Below, piece after piece: positions 51,955-63,680 of a stretch of DNA of 64,000 nt. The notes under the pieces are model-generated. The model had not been told where the DNA came from, searched no databases, and was given only the letters and a program-made list of their open reading frames with translations. Both the position numbers and the translations under genes were made by a program. The number at the start of each line of letters is the position of its first letter. Positions within the stretch are counted from its first letter, which is position 1. The stretch spans positions 15,058,530 to 15,122,529 of the forward strand of contig CAXKWD010000006.1 in assembly GCA_964059195.1 (NCBI GenBank), read 5' to 3'. The DNA comes from Ectobius pallidus (Eukaryota; Arthropoda; Insecta; Blattodea; Ectobiidae).

Positions 51955-52345
51955 GCACTTTATTTACCTTAGTAAACTTCTGGACGGCCGTTTCGCAGGT
52001 GGTGTTCCTGCATCATCAGCAGAGTGCCAACTGAGGTCTCTGGAGCAGGTGTTTGTGAGGGTGTCTGTTATGGTGGGGGTGTAGTGGAGGTGGGGGTAGG
52101 TGATGGGGGTTTGGTTTGACTGCCTGTGTGTATTAATGTGTCAAATAGCGTGTGTGATCTGAAATTGAGTTGGTTATTTAAAACTTATGTTGGGTGTGAT
52201 TTTGTGTTTGTAGATTTCGAATTGTTCCAATGTGTTTAATTTCTTGCTTTTGTGTGTGAAGTGTAGTATTTCCATGTCTGTGTTTATGTTTTCATAATTG
52301 TGGTCTGTTGTGATGATGTGTTCTGCAAAATTTGATGCACCCATG
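51955..52345 (-). mobile_element. Penelope-like element fragment (GIY-YIG C-terminal part)
   Basis: The minus strand has NFAEHIITTDHNYENI, then ILHFTHKSKKLNTLEQFEIY, the end of the GIY-YIG endonuclease domain of Penelope-like retroelements, followed by a 3' region containing a CATCATCAG stretch and GCGAAACGGCCGTCC. The RT domain is not present. Confidence 0.7.
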
Positions 52346-52611
52346 CATACATCCATCCATCTGAACATACATTCACCAATCCACCCGTACATACATCCAT
52401 TCTTCCAACCATCCAGTCATCTATCAATCCATACATATATAACGTATACATACACATATACATACATATGTAATGTAACGTAAAATTGGACTTACGTGAA
52501 CTACGTGAAAATGCAGTGAAACTACGAGAAATGTTGTGAAAGTGGTGTACGAAATGGTATAAACTTCGTCACAAGAACTGTAGAAGTTAATATGAACACT
52601 TGGTGAACTGA

Positions 52612-53258
52612 TGCTGCATTCACATAGAAAAGTAACCGTACACGTAATGTAAACTTAAAAGTTCTGGGCCATGTTTTTCAATGGGGCCATTCACAATGCA
52701 TCACGCAAACTTTAAACATAACGTAAAATTAAACATTAACTTGGAACTTTGCACACTGCAAGCTTTTGCTTTAAGTTTATGCACTAAAATAACGATACAC
52801 CCACTCACAGCTCTCAAGTCCACAGAACAGAAGACGGAAATGGAAGTAGCCAAGAGATGGCGACTATGAATGAGAAACTCGTAACGTTGTATCCTATCCC
52901 TATCTGTATGATAAAAGCCATCCATTATACAAAGATGCTGCATTGAAGTAAAAATATTGGACATTATTTCCCTAGAAATGAACTACAGTGGTAAATATAG
53001 CCCATATAATATTGGCCTACTATTAATTTGTATATGTCTGCATGCACTTGTATGATTTCAATTGTTAAAGGCTTACACATGTTTAATAGAAACATGAAAG
53101 TATTTTCGTCTTGGAAGCCATTTTATCAGCTGTTCACATTCTCATTGTGGCTGGTTGTTACCAACATTAAGTTTTTGTCTTAAATGCTCAATGCTGTGCT
53201 GAAGTTTATGTTACGTTTTATGTTAAGTTTATGGTTAATCTTCTATGAGAATGCAGCA
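52612..53258. mobile_element. MITE with TGCTGCATTC inverted repeats
   Basis: Left TGCTGCATTCACATAGAAAA and the reverse complement of the right end TGCTGCATTCTCATAGAAGA continue into similar TTAACC and AAACTTAA blocks. TGA occurs on both outer sides (52609-52611 and 53259-53261), compatible with a 3-bp duplication. Non-coding, 647 bp. Confidence 0.7.
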
Positions 53259-53849
53259 TGACTCTCTGATCATGATGAAACTGTTACAGAAACAGAGATG
53301 CATCTGCACATATGCAGGGAGTTTGAATTATTGTTTTTCGATGCCCATTAGATCGGGGAGAGAAGAGTAAGAATAGAGAGACAGTTCCAGTTGGGACAGT
53401 AGAACAGAGAGTTTCAGCCAAGTCAGTACACACCGAGAGAGTACAGAAGGAAGTCGAGTAGAGTAAGGGTTGGCGAGGGAGTCAGGCTCCCCCTGCCAGA
53501 AGATGCCTCACCGCAAGGAAAAATAGTACAGACGAAGAGAGAGGCCTGCAGTAGAATTAGAGACAGAAGTATACACTTTGAGTCGCATGAGTTCTGCGAT
53601 GTTAAGTTGAAAAGTATGTGACAGAACGACAACAGATGTATGATTGCAGCTGGGGATATTTTCCAGAGAGGGAAAGTGGAAAGAGTAGGTTTCCCAGTGG
53701 TAATATTCTCCGAGAGGGAGAGATGATTAATCATGTTGGGCCTTGAATTCCAATAAATCCTCATCACTGCTTATAACCACAACATGTGATTTTTCAGTTT
53801 TCCTCATCATAATCTAACCATTTCTAGTCTACAGGAATTTAATACTTTC
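53259..53849. other. Purine-rich spacer, no gene
   Basis: GA-rich sequence at 53345-53720 ends in CCAATAAATCCTC and could be a retroelement untranslated region or solo LTR, but no partner repeat was found. Confidence 0.35.
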
Positions 53850-54247
53850 CCTCCTCCTTACTTCCCGTGCCTTTGCCAATAGCCGCCTTCTTTCTTCAAA
53901 GAGGCTTTCATTTATGTAGACCGGATTGTTGAATGTATAAACTAAATCCAAAGTGCAGAAATCCCTCTTCACTCTTTGTTTCTTCAGCAGCTCTTCTTTT
54001 TATTCTCTTCTAGGAATGTAACGATTATTGATGGAATTTGCGCTTGGGACCTGGCAGGCATCTATATTCTCTCTCTTAATGTCAGCATTTAGCACTTTCC
54101 CCACTTCTAGGATAATTTGATAGTTGTTCACAGTCCACTAACCTCAACTTAAGTTCACTGTTTTCTTTCTTCAGATGCATAATTTCAATTTTCAATTCTT
54201 CTACCGTTTTCAAGCACAGATCAACAGTCTCCTTTTGCTTATGCTAT

Positions 54248-55209
54248 CAGGGCCGTCGCGTGGTTTGTTGGCGCCCGGGGCAAGATTTCTTCAGGCGACC
54301 CCCCCCCAAACTCAATCCCACGTGCACCCACCCGACATTCCACCTATCTGTAAGGATTCAAACACAAACACACAGCGAGCGACGTGACACGACACTATCA
54401 AATAGGCCTACATATAAACATTTGGGATTAAACACGCAATGAGCGACGCGACTTCGGGCAACGTGGACTGGACAAGTTCCAAGCCGCATCGCGTCCAGTC
54501 GCTCGTTAGCCAAGTTGCGCGTCGGGTTGTGTCGCTGTCTGTGTTTTTGTGCCCAAAAGAGACATTTAATCGGATTACCTTACAAAAATACCGAAAATAA
54601 AATTATTTAAATTTTTTAATAAAATTGTATTGAAAATCAAATTAATACAAGTTTAGTAATGTTAGAAAATCTTAACAATCATAAAAAATACTATAGGTGT
54701 TATTAATGGACTACAAATTAATAGTGTGGGAAACCTCGATACATACATTGAATAGAATATAGAAAAGGGAACCGCGTTTATCAAATTAAGATAAGTTACT
54801 AAACATTAAATGGCATTCGCCTGGTTTTTGCACGAGCAAATGTCGTTAGAATTTCCATCAAGTCTATTTTTTGTGCTTCGTCATTTTCAATGGACAAGAA
54901 AGCCAGAGAATTCAGTCTCTCCTGTGACGTAGTTGATCGTAAATATGTCTTTATAAGGAAATATTTATTTTGGGATAACTTAGTACAAATATAGGCCTAA
55001 AGTTATTTGTGTCAAATATTTATTTGTTCAATAAAAACATACAACGTAATATTCAAAATTCAGTTATACCTAACTTTAAAAATTATGTTATGTATATCCT
55101 AGTTATTTTTTCAAAGTTTGTTGTTTTATTTTTGCCGTTGCCACGGCGCCCCCCTGGTCGCGGCGCCCGGGGCGATCTCCCCGCTCGCACCGCCCACGCG
55201 ACGGCCCTA
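54248..55209 (-). mobile_element. hAT remnant with perfect TATGCTAT target duplication
   Basis: Ends CAGGGCCGTCGCGTGG and the reverse complement TAGGGCCGTCGCGTGG, flanked by TATGCTAT on both sides (54240-54247 and 55210-55217). 962 bp, with GC-rich ends around an AT-rich interior. Confidence 0.9.
54799..54990 (-). pseudogene. hAT transposase C-terminus (ZMYM1-like)
   Basis: The minus strand reads IKTYLRSTTSQERLNSLAFL, then IENDEAQKIDLMEILTTFA and KTRRMPF before TAG. This matches the dimerisation end of ZMYM1-like hAT transposases. It is the only coding remnant of the element. Confidence 0.75.
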
Positions 55210-55693
55210 TATGCTATAATACATTATTTCCATCCAACTTCTCATGTGCAACATTCAAAGATTTTCCTAGTTCACTCTCACTTTCTCTATTAATCTTTAC
55301 AGTTTCTTGTAACTCACTTTGTAATTCCCTTCACATCTGAACTATTTCCTCCATTGTTGCTGGTGATTTGTCAGTTGAAACATTTTCTTCACTTTTGTTC
55401 CCTTTGGTCATCATCTTGCTATCGCTAGGTCTTCTTCCCATTTTTTATTACATTATCACTGTACAGAATATACTAATTTACACCAAAATCAACAGATACA
55501 TAGATAAGAGTTTATACACAGCTAGTTTTTAATCAGCTGTAGCCTAGAAACCACTGATTTTAAAATGAGAATTAGGAGGCGTTGTACCATGGAGCTAGCT
55601 GGTGCGACAATCTTGAATGCACTATGTGGGCTTGTGCACAACAGTCAATCACCACGCCGTTGGAACTGTGAAGCGCACAGTTCCATACAAAGA

Positions 55694-55715
55694 TTTTTTT
55701 TTTTTTTTTTTTTTA
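55694..55715. repeat. Poly(T) tract
   Basis: 22 T residues. Possibly the poly(A) tail of a minus-strand retroelement, but no body is recognised. Confidence 0.5.
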
Positions 55716-55810
55716 ATAAACTGGGGATGGCTACTGGCATTAAGCTTAAGGATTATATATTGTAGCATTGATTGATGGTCTAACAATAGAGTTTAAATGT
55801 TATTGTAATA

Positions 55811-56447
55811 TGAGGGTCATTTCAGAAGTCATGGCAATTATTTTATAAATTGCACTATATACATTTGAAAACATGGTGTACACAGTATGGGATGCAACCA
55901 CCAGATGACATCTAAGTGCATTGGTGTCCAGTAGACAACACATTCAAACGTTAGTATCCTAGGGACTGTGTTCCGAAATGGATGTCACTAAAGTTGAACA
56001 GCGAGCATATCTAATAATTGCATTTCTGTGTGTCAGATATGCTCATGAGTGTCATGCCGAGCTAAGAGAAGCATTGGGTGATAGGGTGCATCGACAAGAG
56101 GTGGCATGCATAGAAGCATCACACACAGCTGATGGTATTCAGCACCTTCCTCATCGTTGGCAAAGATGTGTGGATGCCTTGGGGGACTATTTTGAAGGTT
56201 GTTAGCTCGTAAGAGTACAAGTATTATGTGTACTGTTTTGTGCATATGTAATACGAATAAAACAATGATCTCTATTTACTCATCTTTCAATGTCCCTTAC
56301 CCATAGCGCCTTGTATCTGGATCCCAATTTAGTATCAGCATTGCGAAGAACATTCCAACGACTTTCAATCGTATATCCAGATTTTTTTTTCCTGCAGCTT
56401 TATTGACTGGTAAATAATAGTTGCCATGACTTCTGAAATGACCCTCG
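55811..56447 (+). mobile_element. Internally deleted mariner-type element
   Basis: Ends GAGGGTCATTTCAGAAGTCA and its reverse complement are inverted repeats of about 32 bp, flanked by TA (55809-55810 and 56448-56449). 637 bp. Confidence 0.85.
55978..56205 (+). pseudogene. Mariner transposase, N- and C-termini fused by deletion
   Basis: The 75-residue frame starts MDVTKVEQRAYLIIAFL, the N-terminal helix-turn-helix of a mariner-type transposase, and ends LPHRWQRCVDALGDYFEG, the usual C-terminus. The catalytic domain between them has been lost. Confidence 0.75.
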
Positions 56448-56449
56448 TA

Positions 56450-57942
56450 TCAAGTGGAAATAGGGGTGCTGCAATTCCACAGTGTCTATACACGAGCCGC
56501 CACTGGTTGGGACATAAAAATTTGTCCATATATGAGGAGTGTCCATATCTTACAGATGTCCTTAAGGAGAGGTTTCATTGTATTCGATTCTTGAAAGTCC
56601 TTGAGATGTCAAGAATTTTATAAAAAGTATTCAAATGTTTTAATGATTTGAGAAGTGTGAAGTGAGCACAAATTCTCAAGTAATAGCTCATTCGTATCAC
56701 TTTGGTTAACTTCATTAACACGGTGTAAGTTTCGTAGGCAAGAAAGGCATATACAGTGCACACCGCTTATGTGATCACTTAGGGATGCAGCTAATCTGAT
56801 AACATTAACCAACTGATAACAGTAGCCAAAATAATTAATTGAAGGATATTTATTCATACATCAGATAATACACTACAAAAACAGAATTAAAAGTTATTTA
56901 TCATACATACAAGATACTACGTAACTGTGAATCATTCAACCACTCATAATAACCTGCAAACAACTATTTTTGCAATCAAAAAGTTTTTATTGTTTCTATT
57001 TTCCCTTTGGAGTCCATTAACCAATATTTCATACTCATAGTGTTTTTTGGAAGTTTACTGACTTGTGGCAAACACCGCTTAGCAAAATATCTAACACCTG
57101 TCTATTTAAGTCTTTTCATTTTACACTAACCATCACTGCATGTCATCATTGTAACCTTCACAAATCAAAAGCAACAACGAAACTGAGGGGAGAAATGTGT
57201 TTTACTGCTTAAAAGAGAAAGTTAGGGAATGCCACTCCCTCGAACAGGTTGTCCTATGAGCTGGGAACACTACCCTTACTTCTAATACAACATACCTAGG
57301 TAATACAATTGAGTTAGAAACAACATCCTTAAAAACAAGATTTTGAATGACCTACAGTACTTGGAAATAAAGTCGAATGCTCAGCTACCATGCACACAGA
57401 GCAGTTCAAGGTTGCTGAACTACTGAATTTTAACAGATTATCACACAGCAGACAAGACAGCATTATTATCTTATGGATCTTTACTCTGTGAATGCTGGTA
57501 GTAGAATGCCGTTAACACAATATCTGATAGCGCTGCATGGTGTGGGGTGAGCCATACCCATTGCCGGAACCAAAAGATCTTGTAACAGAACCACTAGATC
57601 TTTTAACATGATGAAATTGTCGAGCTGAACATTTGAATGGCGATTTGAGTTACCAATCAAGTAGTTTTTTGATACCGACTTGAATTCTCACATTTTGCAT
57701 CTTGAGTTCTTGGATCCTTACATTCAACCAAGAACTTTTTCATTTAAATGATCATTCGATTCTTTACATTACTCGAAAATAGATTACAGATAGAGGCTGA
57801 TTTTTTAGTTTTGAAAAGGAGCCAAAAATGGTTTTCTTTCAATTTAAAGTTTTAAGTGATGATAGGCCTTACATTTTATTGATAGCAAACTTTAAACATA
57901 GGCACATAATGTGTGACTTGAGGCTTTCCCAGTGTTGAGAAT
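56450..57942. other. No gene seen
   Basis: AT-rich sequence; the frames are short and show no domain. Confidence 0.5.
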
Positions 57943-57984
57943 GTATTATTGTTTCTCGAGCTTCCAACCGGGTGAGTTGGAGGT

Positions 57985-58030
57985 TTGGTTCCAAGCTTTC
58001 GGCAGCTATTTCCGCTGCCATCTTCTGGGA
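57985..58030 (-). ncRNA. Degenerate hammerhead-like ribozyme motif
   Basis: The minus strand reads CAGAAGA (core CUGANGA with one change), a stem GGCAGC/GCTGCC, and GAAA, in the hammerhead order. Penelope-like elements are known to carry hammerheads in their pseudo-LTRs. The stem III/cleavage side does not fit well, so it is probably inactive. Confidence 0.4.
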
Positions 58031-58120
58031 GAAGTGAGCTGGATTGGGAAAAAAACTGCTACATATATAGGAAAAGACTGGATATACTAGAATGGGTGGT
58101 GGGCCAATAGGAAAACTCCA

Positions 58121-58371
58121 GGGTGCGTGGGCAAAGAGAGTTAAGTCCACGTTGTTGTTACTGAGAATTAGAGTGACTTAACACACCTTACTAGCCCAAC
58201 AAAGCTTTAGAGATGGACAAACCCATGAGGCACACATCCGTAACTACCGTACAATTTTGAATATGACTTACTGAACTTAACACAAATGTAGAGAACATTT
58301 TTATGATTAACTCTATGGACATATCTCAATTTTTTAGGATGGTGGACTTAACTCTCTTTGCCCGCGCACCC
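58121..58371. mobile_element. MITE with 30-bp inverted repeats
   Basis: GGGTGCGTGGGCAAAGAGAG... (58121-58150) is matched in reverse complement by 58342-58371, continuing to GTGGAC, with one or two differences. 251 bp, AT-rich interior, no coding potential. Confidence 0.85.
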
Positions 58372-58534
58372 GCGAATTAGAAAATAGATTCATAAAATGG
58401 AGAGTTCTGATTGGTCAGGAAGGAAAAATAGTTTAATAATGTTGTTGGATGTGAAATCACTCCTTATCAGGACCAATAATTTAATTATTTATTGCCAATA
58501 TTGGCTTCCAGGCCTGGCTAAGTTGTAGACCGCC

Positions 58535-59115
58535 CAGGGTTACCAGATGTTAACGATGAAAATAAGGGACATAATTGCAGTGATCCCAAACTGCAATCAC
58601 CAACTTTAAAACAAAATAAAAATTCAAATTTTACTGAAAATAGTGTTTGAGCTTTGAGGTTACTCTATATGTTGATAAACAGTGAAGTTAAAATCCAGGC
58701 TAGAGCCCCATGTGCTATTGAAAACTACTTGTCAGAACATTTAAAAATTTATTTGTCCTGTTTTTAAGCCATTGATGAAAATCTTCCTGCAACATCCTCC
58801 AATAAATACACCAAATATTTTAGAGTAATTTTTATCAGAAGTTTTTTTTAGCTTGTTCAGCACTAATCTCAAATATAACATTATGTCCCAACTCATTCGC
58901 AGACAGAAAATGGGAAGAATGTAGTTCGAGTGAAGGAAAGAGGTCAAAAAGTTTACAAAGGGAAGCTCTACCCATTTCTCCAGTTTTACATGGGTACAGT
59001 TGGAAGAAAAATATACTTTTGAAATAATGGACAACTGAAAAAAATGTTATAGCAAGAGGGACATTTTACTAGATTAAGGACGGTCCCTTGAAATCTGGGG
59101 CCCCTGGCAACCCTG
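58535..59115 (-). mobile_element. hAT-like remnant, near-perfect target duplication
   Basis: Ends CAGGGTTACCAG and the reverse complement CAGGGTTGCCAG, flanked by AGACCGCC (58527-58534) and AGACTGCC (59116-59123). 581 bp. A minus frame inside (58741-59034) has no clear domain. Confidence 0.8.
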
Positions 59116-59225
59116 AGACTGCCATCCCTATTGAAGTTTCGGCTTTGGATTTGGATTTCCAAGGCCTCTGCAACAATGCGGCCCCCATAGAATCTCTGCC
59201 TCCCTAGGATTCTGGTCTGGTCGAA

Positions 59226-59475
59226 TCAGATTTTTTGGCCAGTGTGGACACAGTGCTGTGCTACTGCGGACTTGTCAGGGTAATACAGCCTGATGCATCT
59301 GCGATGTTCATTGCATCTTTCCTCTATGGTGCGACCCGTCTGTCCAATGTAGACACCTCTGCATTTGCAGGGAATTTGGTAGACGCCTGGAGTGCGAAGG
59401 CCCAATGAATCCTTCATGGGGCATACCACCTGCTGTATTTTCGGAGGGGGTAGATGGACGGTTTCGATATTGTAC
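59226..59475 (-). pseudogene. Penelope-like GIY-YIG endonuclease
   Basis: The minus strand has KDSLGLRTPGVYQIPC, GVYIGQTGRTIEERCNEH (the GVYxI and YIG core with the catalytic Arg region) and YYPDKSAVAQHCVHTGQK. The RT part is missing. The domain is preceded by an inverted fragment of pseudo-LTR (59478-59577), so the copy is 5' truncated and rearranged. Confidence 0.85.
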
Positions 59476-59477
59476 TT

Positions 59478-59577
59478 GGCAATCCAGTTCACTTCTCCCA
59501 GAAGATGGCAGTGGAGACAGCTGCCAAAAGCTTGGAACCAAACCTCCAACTCACCTGGTTGGAAGCCCAAGAAACAA
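59478..59577 (+). repeat. Inverted pseudo-LTR fragment of the Penelope-like element
   Basis: Reverse-oriented copy of 57943-58040, with the hammerhead-like core further decayed (AAAA for GAAA). Confidence 0.75.
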
Positions 59578-59869
59578 TAATACATAAGCACATAAGTCAG
59601 CTCATGTTGTAGCCTGATTCTTTATTTTAAAAAAAGGATGCCAAAAAATTTATCTACAGAGCAGAGCATTTACTGGTGAAAAAAGGGGTTCATTTCTAAC
59701 ATGAGTTCTAAGTGTTAAAGTATTCGATAAACACCAGATTTTAACATAAGCACATTATCTTATAATGATCATGATAGAGAGCGATTTTTAATTTTCAAAA
59801 AGGATACAAAATCAAGGTCAAAGTTCATCCTCTGTTAAGTATTCACTCCTACTTGAATTGTAGTTTCGT

Positions 59870-60822
59870 GCTCAATCTACCTATTGAACAGCCTATCGGA
59901 CCTCTACCCTATCAACTCTGGAATTCCACAAGGAAGTATCCTTGGTCCTATGTTTTATTTACTCTACATTGCAGATTTGACAACCATAGCCACTTTTGCT
60001 GATGATACAGCAGTCTTAGCGGTCCATGAAGATTTAACCACAGCATCACAACACATACAAGAATACCTAATTGAATTGGAGATCTGGCTTAAAAAATGGA
60101 GAATAAAAATTAATGAAGATAAGACTCTACATGTAACTTTCTTGCTAAGACGAGGCACTTGCCCGCCAGTAAGAATCAACGGTAAGACTTTACCTCAGTC
60201 AGAAGAAGTTAAATATTAGGGTATCCACCTTGATCGTCATTTGACCTGGAAAAAGCATATAAGTACCAAACGCAAGCAACTAAATCTAAAATTCAGCAAA
60301 TTGTATTGGCTCCTAGGACCCAAGTCAGGGTTATCAACTACGAACAAACTTCTAATTTACAAATGTATCCTTAAACCAATATGGACATATAGAATTCAAC
60401 TTTGGGGTACATCAAGCAACTCCAACATAGAAATTCTAGAATGTTTCCAATCCAAAACGATATGAACTATTGGTAAAATTCTGGTAAATCAGTAACAAAT
60501 ATATTTATCAAGATCTTGAAATACCAACAGTAATACAAGAATTCAGTAAATACAGTATGGCCTACCAGAATCGTCTAAATAAACACCCCAATTCCTATGC
60601 AGTGAATCTCCTGAACAATGGGGCAAACACGTGTAGGCTCAATAGAAATAGAGTTTTGGACTTGATCTACAGATTTAATTAATATGCTAAACAGATTTGT
60701 TATGTTATGCAAATATTAGCCACTGGGCTATATTTGTAACATGTTCATTCTTGTATCATTATTACTTATTGTTTATTGTAGAACAGATTGTAATGTTGAA
60801 GAAAGATTAAAAAAAAAATCTA
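59870..60822 (+). mobile_element. Jockey-type LINE fragment with poly(A) end
   Basis: 5' truncated at the RT NSGIPQGSILGPMFYLL motif; IATFADDTAVLAVHED holds the catalytic pair. After a TAG near 60217 the frame continues with LDRHLTWKKHI, LLIYKCILKPIWTY and IQLWGTSSN, then decays. It ends in an A-run near 60808-60818. Similar to the mobile element Jockey polymerases of insects. Confidence 0.8.
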
Positions 60823-62989
60823 CCTATTGTAATTTCAGTGTAGAGAATGGTTTTAGTGAGTAACTTTTTCTGGCAATAGTGGAATATAACTTACTTTTAG
60901 AAAAAATGAATTATTCTGCTATCGAGGTGTATTAAATAGTAGGTTACATCATCCAACAAGCTTACCTACTCTTATACAATTCAACGGCAGTAAACAGCGT
61001 GCTCACTCGCTCGCCCGCTTCGTGAATTCATCGGGTATACTTGGTGATGTTCGTCTCTCGCAGTGTAAACTTTCATGACGAGTACAAAATTAGGAAAACC
61101 GTTTCTTTATTATATAAGGCCTAAGTGAAATGAACAATGAACAAATATCCTAATTTTATTTTTACTTACAATTTTCATAGCTCTGAACCACAAACATTTT
61201 TAATAAGCTGCCAGTATAAATTTCTTAAAAATCCTGGAGTCAATTAATAATAGCGGGCGAAACTGCTGGCACATGCTGTAAAATAATAATAAAAATCCAA
61301 ACAAACCATTCCTTCCCTTGAAACATTATATAGTTTCTGAAAATTGCACTGAATTGATCAAATAAAATTCACATCATATTCAATTTCTAATCATGGAATG
61401 TACTCTGAAGCTGGAATTTTAGCTGTTTCATTAATTATTAATGGTTTAGTTTATGAATGATTTGCGTGCAAGTGTTAATAAATATAATGCTTTAATAGTT
61501 ATTATACTCTTAATTTTTAATTTTTAAATTAATTATCATGGGTAAAGCCACGGGCACCTGCTAGTAATGAACAAAGCAAGTTTCATGATTTTAATACGAG
61601 TATTTTAATTACCATTATAGGCAAGTTGCATATGACTGTGTTTGTTCGACCATAATTAGTCTAAATGTTTAAATTTTGAGATTTTAGAATCACTCAAACA
61701 AATGCCCATGCTGTCCTTCGGCTGGTTGCTGGTTGTCGTAAGTAGTTCTTGTTTTCTATGACAGGTGGCAGCTTAAGACATCGGTCAAATCGAAGTTTTC
61801 TTTTGCTTGTTTTTTTTAAACCTAAGGATTTTGACAACAAGAAATGAATTCATTCAAGTTAAGAGAAAAATCCTTAAAACATTATATCTTTTAACATTTG
61901 CATGTAAAACATTCATAGGCCTAAACTAAACAATTAATAATTAATTAATGATACAGCTAAAATCTAGTTTAGAAGTGCATTCCACGATTAGAAAGTGCAG
62001 CATAGGAAAAACGACCTCAGAGCTTCCTGGCCCAGATATCCCCTCTGCATCCAGTAGATTTTGCTGGGCATTGTGTACAGATCGATCAAATACTTCGATA
62101 TATCAATATATCAATTGACATATATCGATATATCAATAAGTGAAAGTGTTTCAATATATATATCGATAAAATATTTTTAATACTGACGCTGCTATAGCAA
62201 GAAATCACATTTTTTGTTCTAGCAAACAAAAGCGAAAATTAAAAATTGGGCTTCGAGGTGCATTCAACCACCCTTCATTCCATCTATGTTTAAAATTTCA
62301 GATCTCTGCATTTATTAGATTTCGCAGGACATCATGTACACACAGGCAGACAGACAGACTGAAAGAAAGACAAGCAGTCAGACAGACAAACACTTCCCCA
62401 TATTATAAAGATATAGGCTGTTTATAATGTACTTTTCACCTGCTACTCTCCAGATCTGAAGATTGTTCTATGCTTGATAATAGGCCTAATCGATATCATA
62501 CTGATGTCATAATGGAAATCTGTATAATTATGCATATCATTATGATAATATACTGTCATGTTACACCTAATAAGCATATTATAGTATGGTAGAACAAAAA
62601 ATAGAGGAACTGTCTACATAATTATTACACCAATGCATTTAATGACCATAAAATGCTGAAAAAATGCCAAATAAAAATGCATTTATGGCCTAAAAATAGT
62701 GACAAAATGACACAAAATAAAATAAAAACAAACAATAAATTTACCATTATTACTTATAATTAGTTTTTAAGTAATGAGTTGCTAAAAACAATTTAATGGA
62801 TGAAAGATATATGAATTTACAATATAAAACCCACTTATTTTGTTACTAAAGAAGTAAATAACTTTATACTACTTGGACACCCTTAGCAAAAAGAAAATCT
62901 GAACTGGCATGCCCATCAAATTGTCCATAGCAACTACATGTCATTTAAAAAGAAAGAACAAATTCTTTATTGCTAAAGACAAGCTGCTA
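60823..62989. other. AT-rich, no gene; possible Helitron-like end
   Basis: A GGGTAAAGCCACGGGCACC segment followed by TGCTAGT (61541-61566) resembles a Helitron 3' terminus (CTAG before T). An ATCGATATATC palindromic cluster lies at 62090-62170. Two copies of a CTGCATYYAKTAGATTT motif lie near 62045 and 62315. A GACA/CAGA-rich run follows at 62343-62392. Confidence 0.35.
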
Positions 62990-62999
62990 GGGTGATTAC

Positions 63000-63132
63000 A
63001 ATAAACCTGAATTAAAATTAACTATGAACACTTGGTGTAGATTCTCAAATAAAAAAGATTGTCTGTTGTCTGAAAGTAACGATTTGTACATGGAAAAGCT
63101 CCTCTCTACCTCCGCTGACACATGAGCTAAAA
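63000..63132 (-). pseudogene. hAT transposase C-terminal fragment
   Basis: The minus strand reads SAEVERSFSMYKSLLSDNRQ followed by FLFENLHQVFIVNFN, the hAT dimerisation motif. Element ends were not located. Confidence 0.75.
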
Positions 63133-63189
63133 ATGCCGAAAATTACCTAAAAATTAAAAAAAAAAAGCGTGTGTGGAACGCCACGCGAC

Positions 63190-63680
63190 AGAAGTGAAAC
63201 TTGTTTTAATTTTTGGATTTTTCAATTTTGGATTACTGGAATTTTAAATTTTCGATTGTTGGACTTATTAATATTGGGTTTTTGGACTTTTTAATTTTGG
63301 ATTTGAAATTTTTTAATTTGGATTTTTTAAATTTTGGATTTTTTATTTTAAATTTTGGATTTTTTATTTTAAATTTTGGATTTTTTATTTTAAATTTTGG
63401 ATTTTTAATTTTGGATTTTTATGTTTTAAATTTTGGATTTTTTTAAAGTTTTAGAATTTTTATTTTTTTTATTTTTCAATTTTGGATATTTGGATTTTCT
63501 GTTTTTTAAATTTTGGATTAAAAGACTTTGAATTGGATCTTTGAATGTTTTAGTTTTGGAATGTTGTATTTTTTAATTTTGGATCTTTAATTATTTTTAT
63601 TTTGTATTTTGTATTTTTTAATTTTAAAAATTATGTATGTTTGATTTTTTAATTTTTGGATTTTTAAAACTTTGGATAAG
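63190..63680. repeat. T-rich minisatellite
   Basis: Tandem TTTTGGATTTTTTATTTTAA-type units of 21 bp, clearest at 63333-63420, with degenerate units on both sides. The ILNFGFF-repeat reading frame is an artefact of this repeat. Confidence 0.85.

Larger units (their letters stand above)
53850..55441 (-). pseudogene. LINE ORF1 remnant (coiled-coil/FP-type), split by a hAT element
   Basis: Starting at ATG 55439-55441 the minus strand reads MGRRPSDSKMMTKGNKSEEN, then a helical ELQSELQETVKI region with stops. It resumes across the hAT insertion with VEELKIEIMHLKKENSELKL and, frameshifted, a C-terminal part with KRVKRDFCTLDLV and VYINESLFEERRRLL. This matches the ORF1 of LINEs with a coiled coil followed by an FP-like domain. 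It is well decayed. Confidence 0.65.
57943..58534 (-). mobile_element. Penelope-like pseudo-LTR fragment
   Basis: The minus strand carries the conserved AACTCACCCGGTTGGAAG block and a motif resembling a hammerhead ribozyme. The same block recurs in the opposite orientation at 59478-59577, next to a GIY-YIG gene. A MITE splits it at 58121-58371. Confidence 0.65.

Noticed and set aside
63213..63446. 77-residue ILNFGFF-repeat protein
   Set aside because: An open frame forced by the 21-bp T-rich minisatellite.
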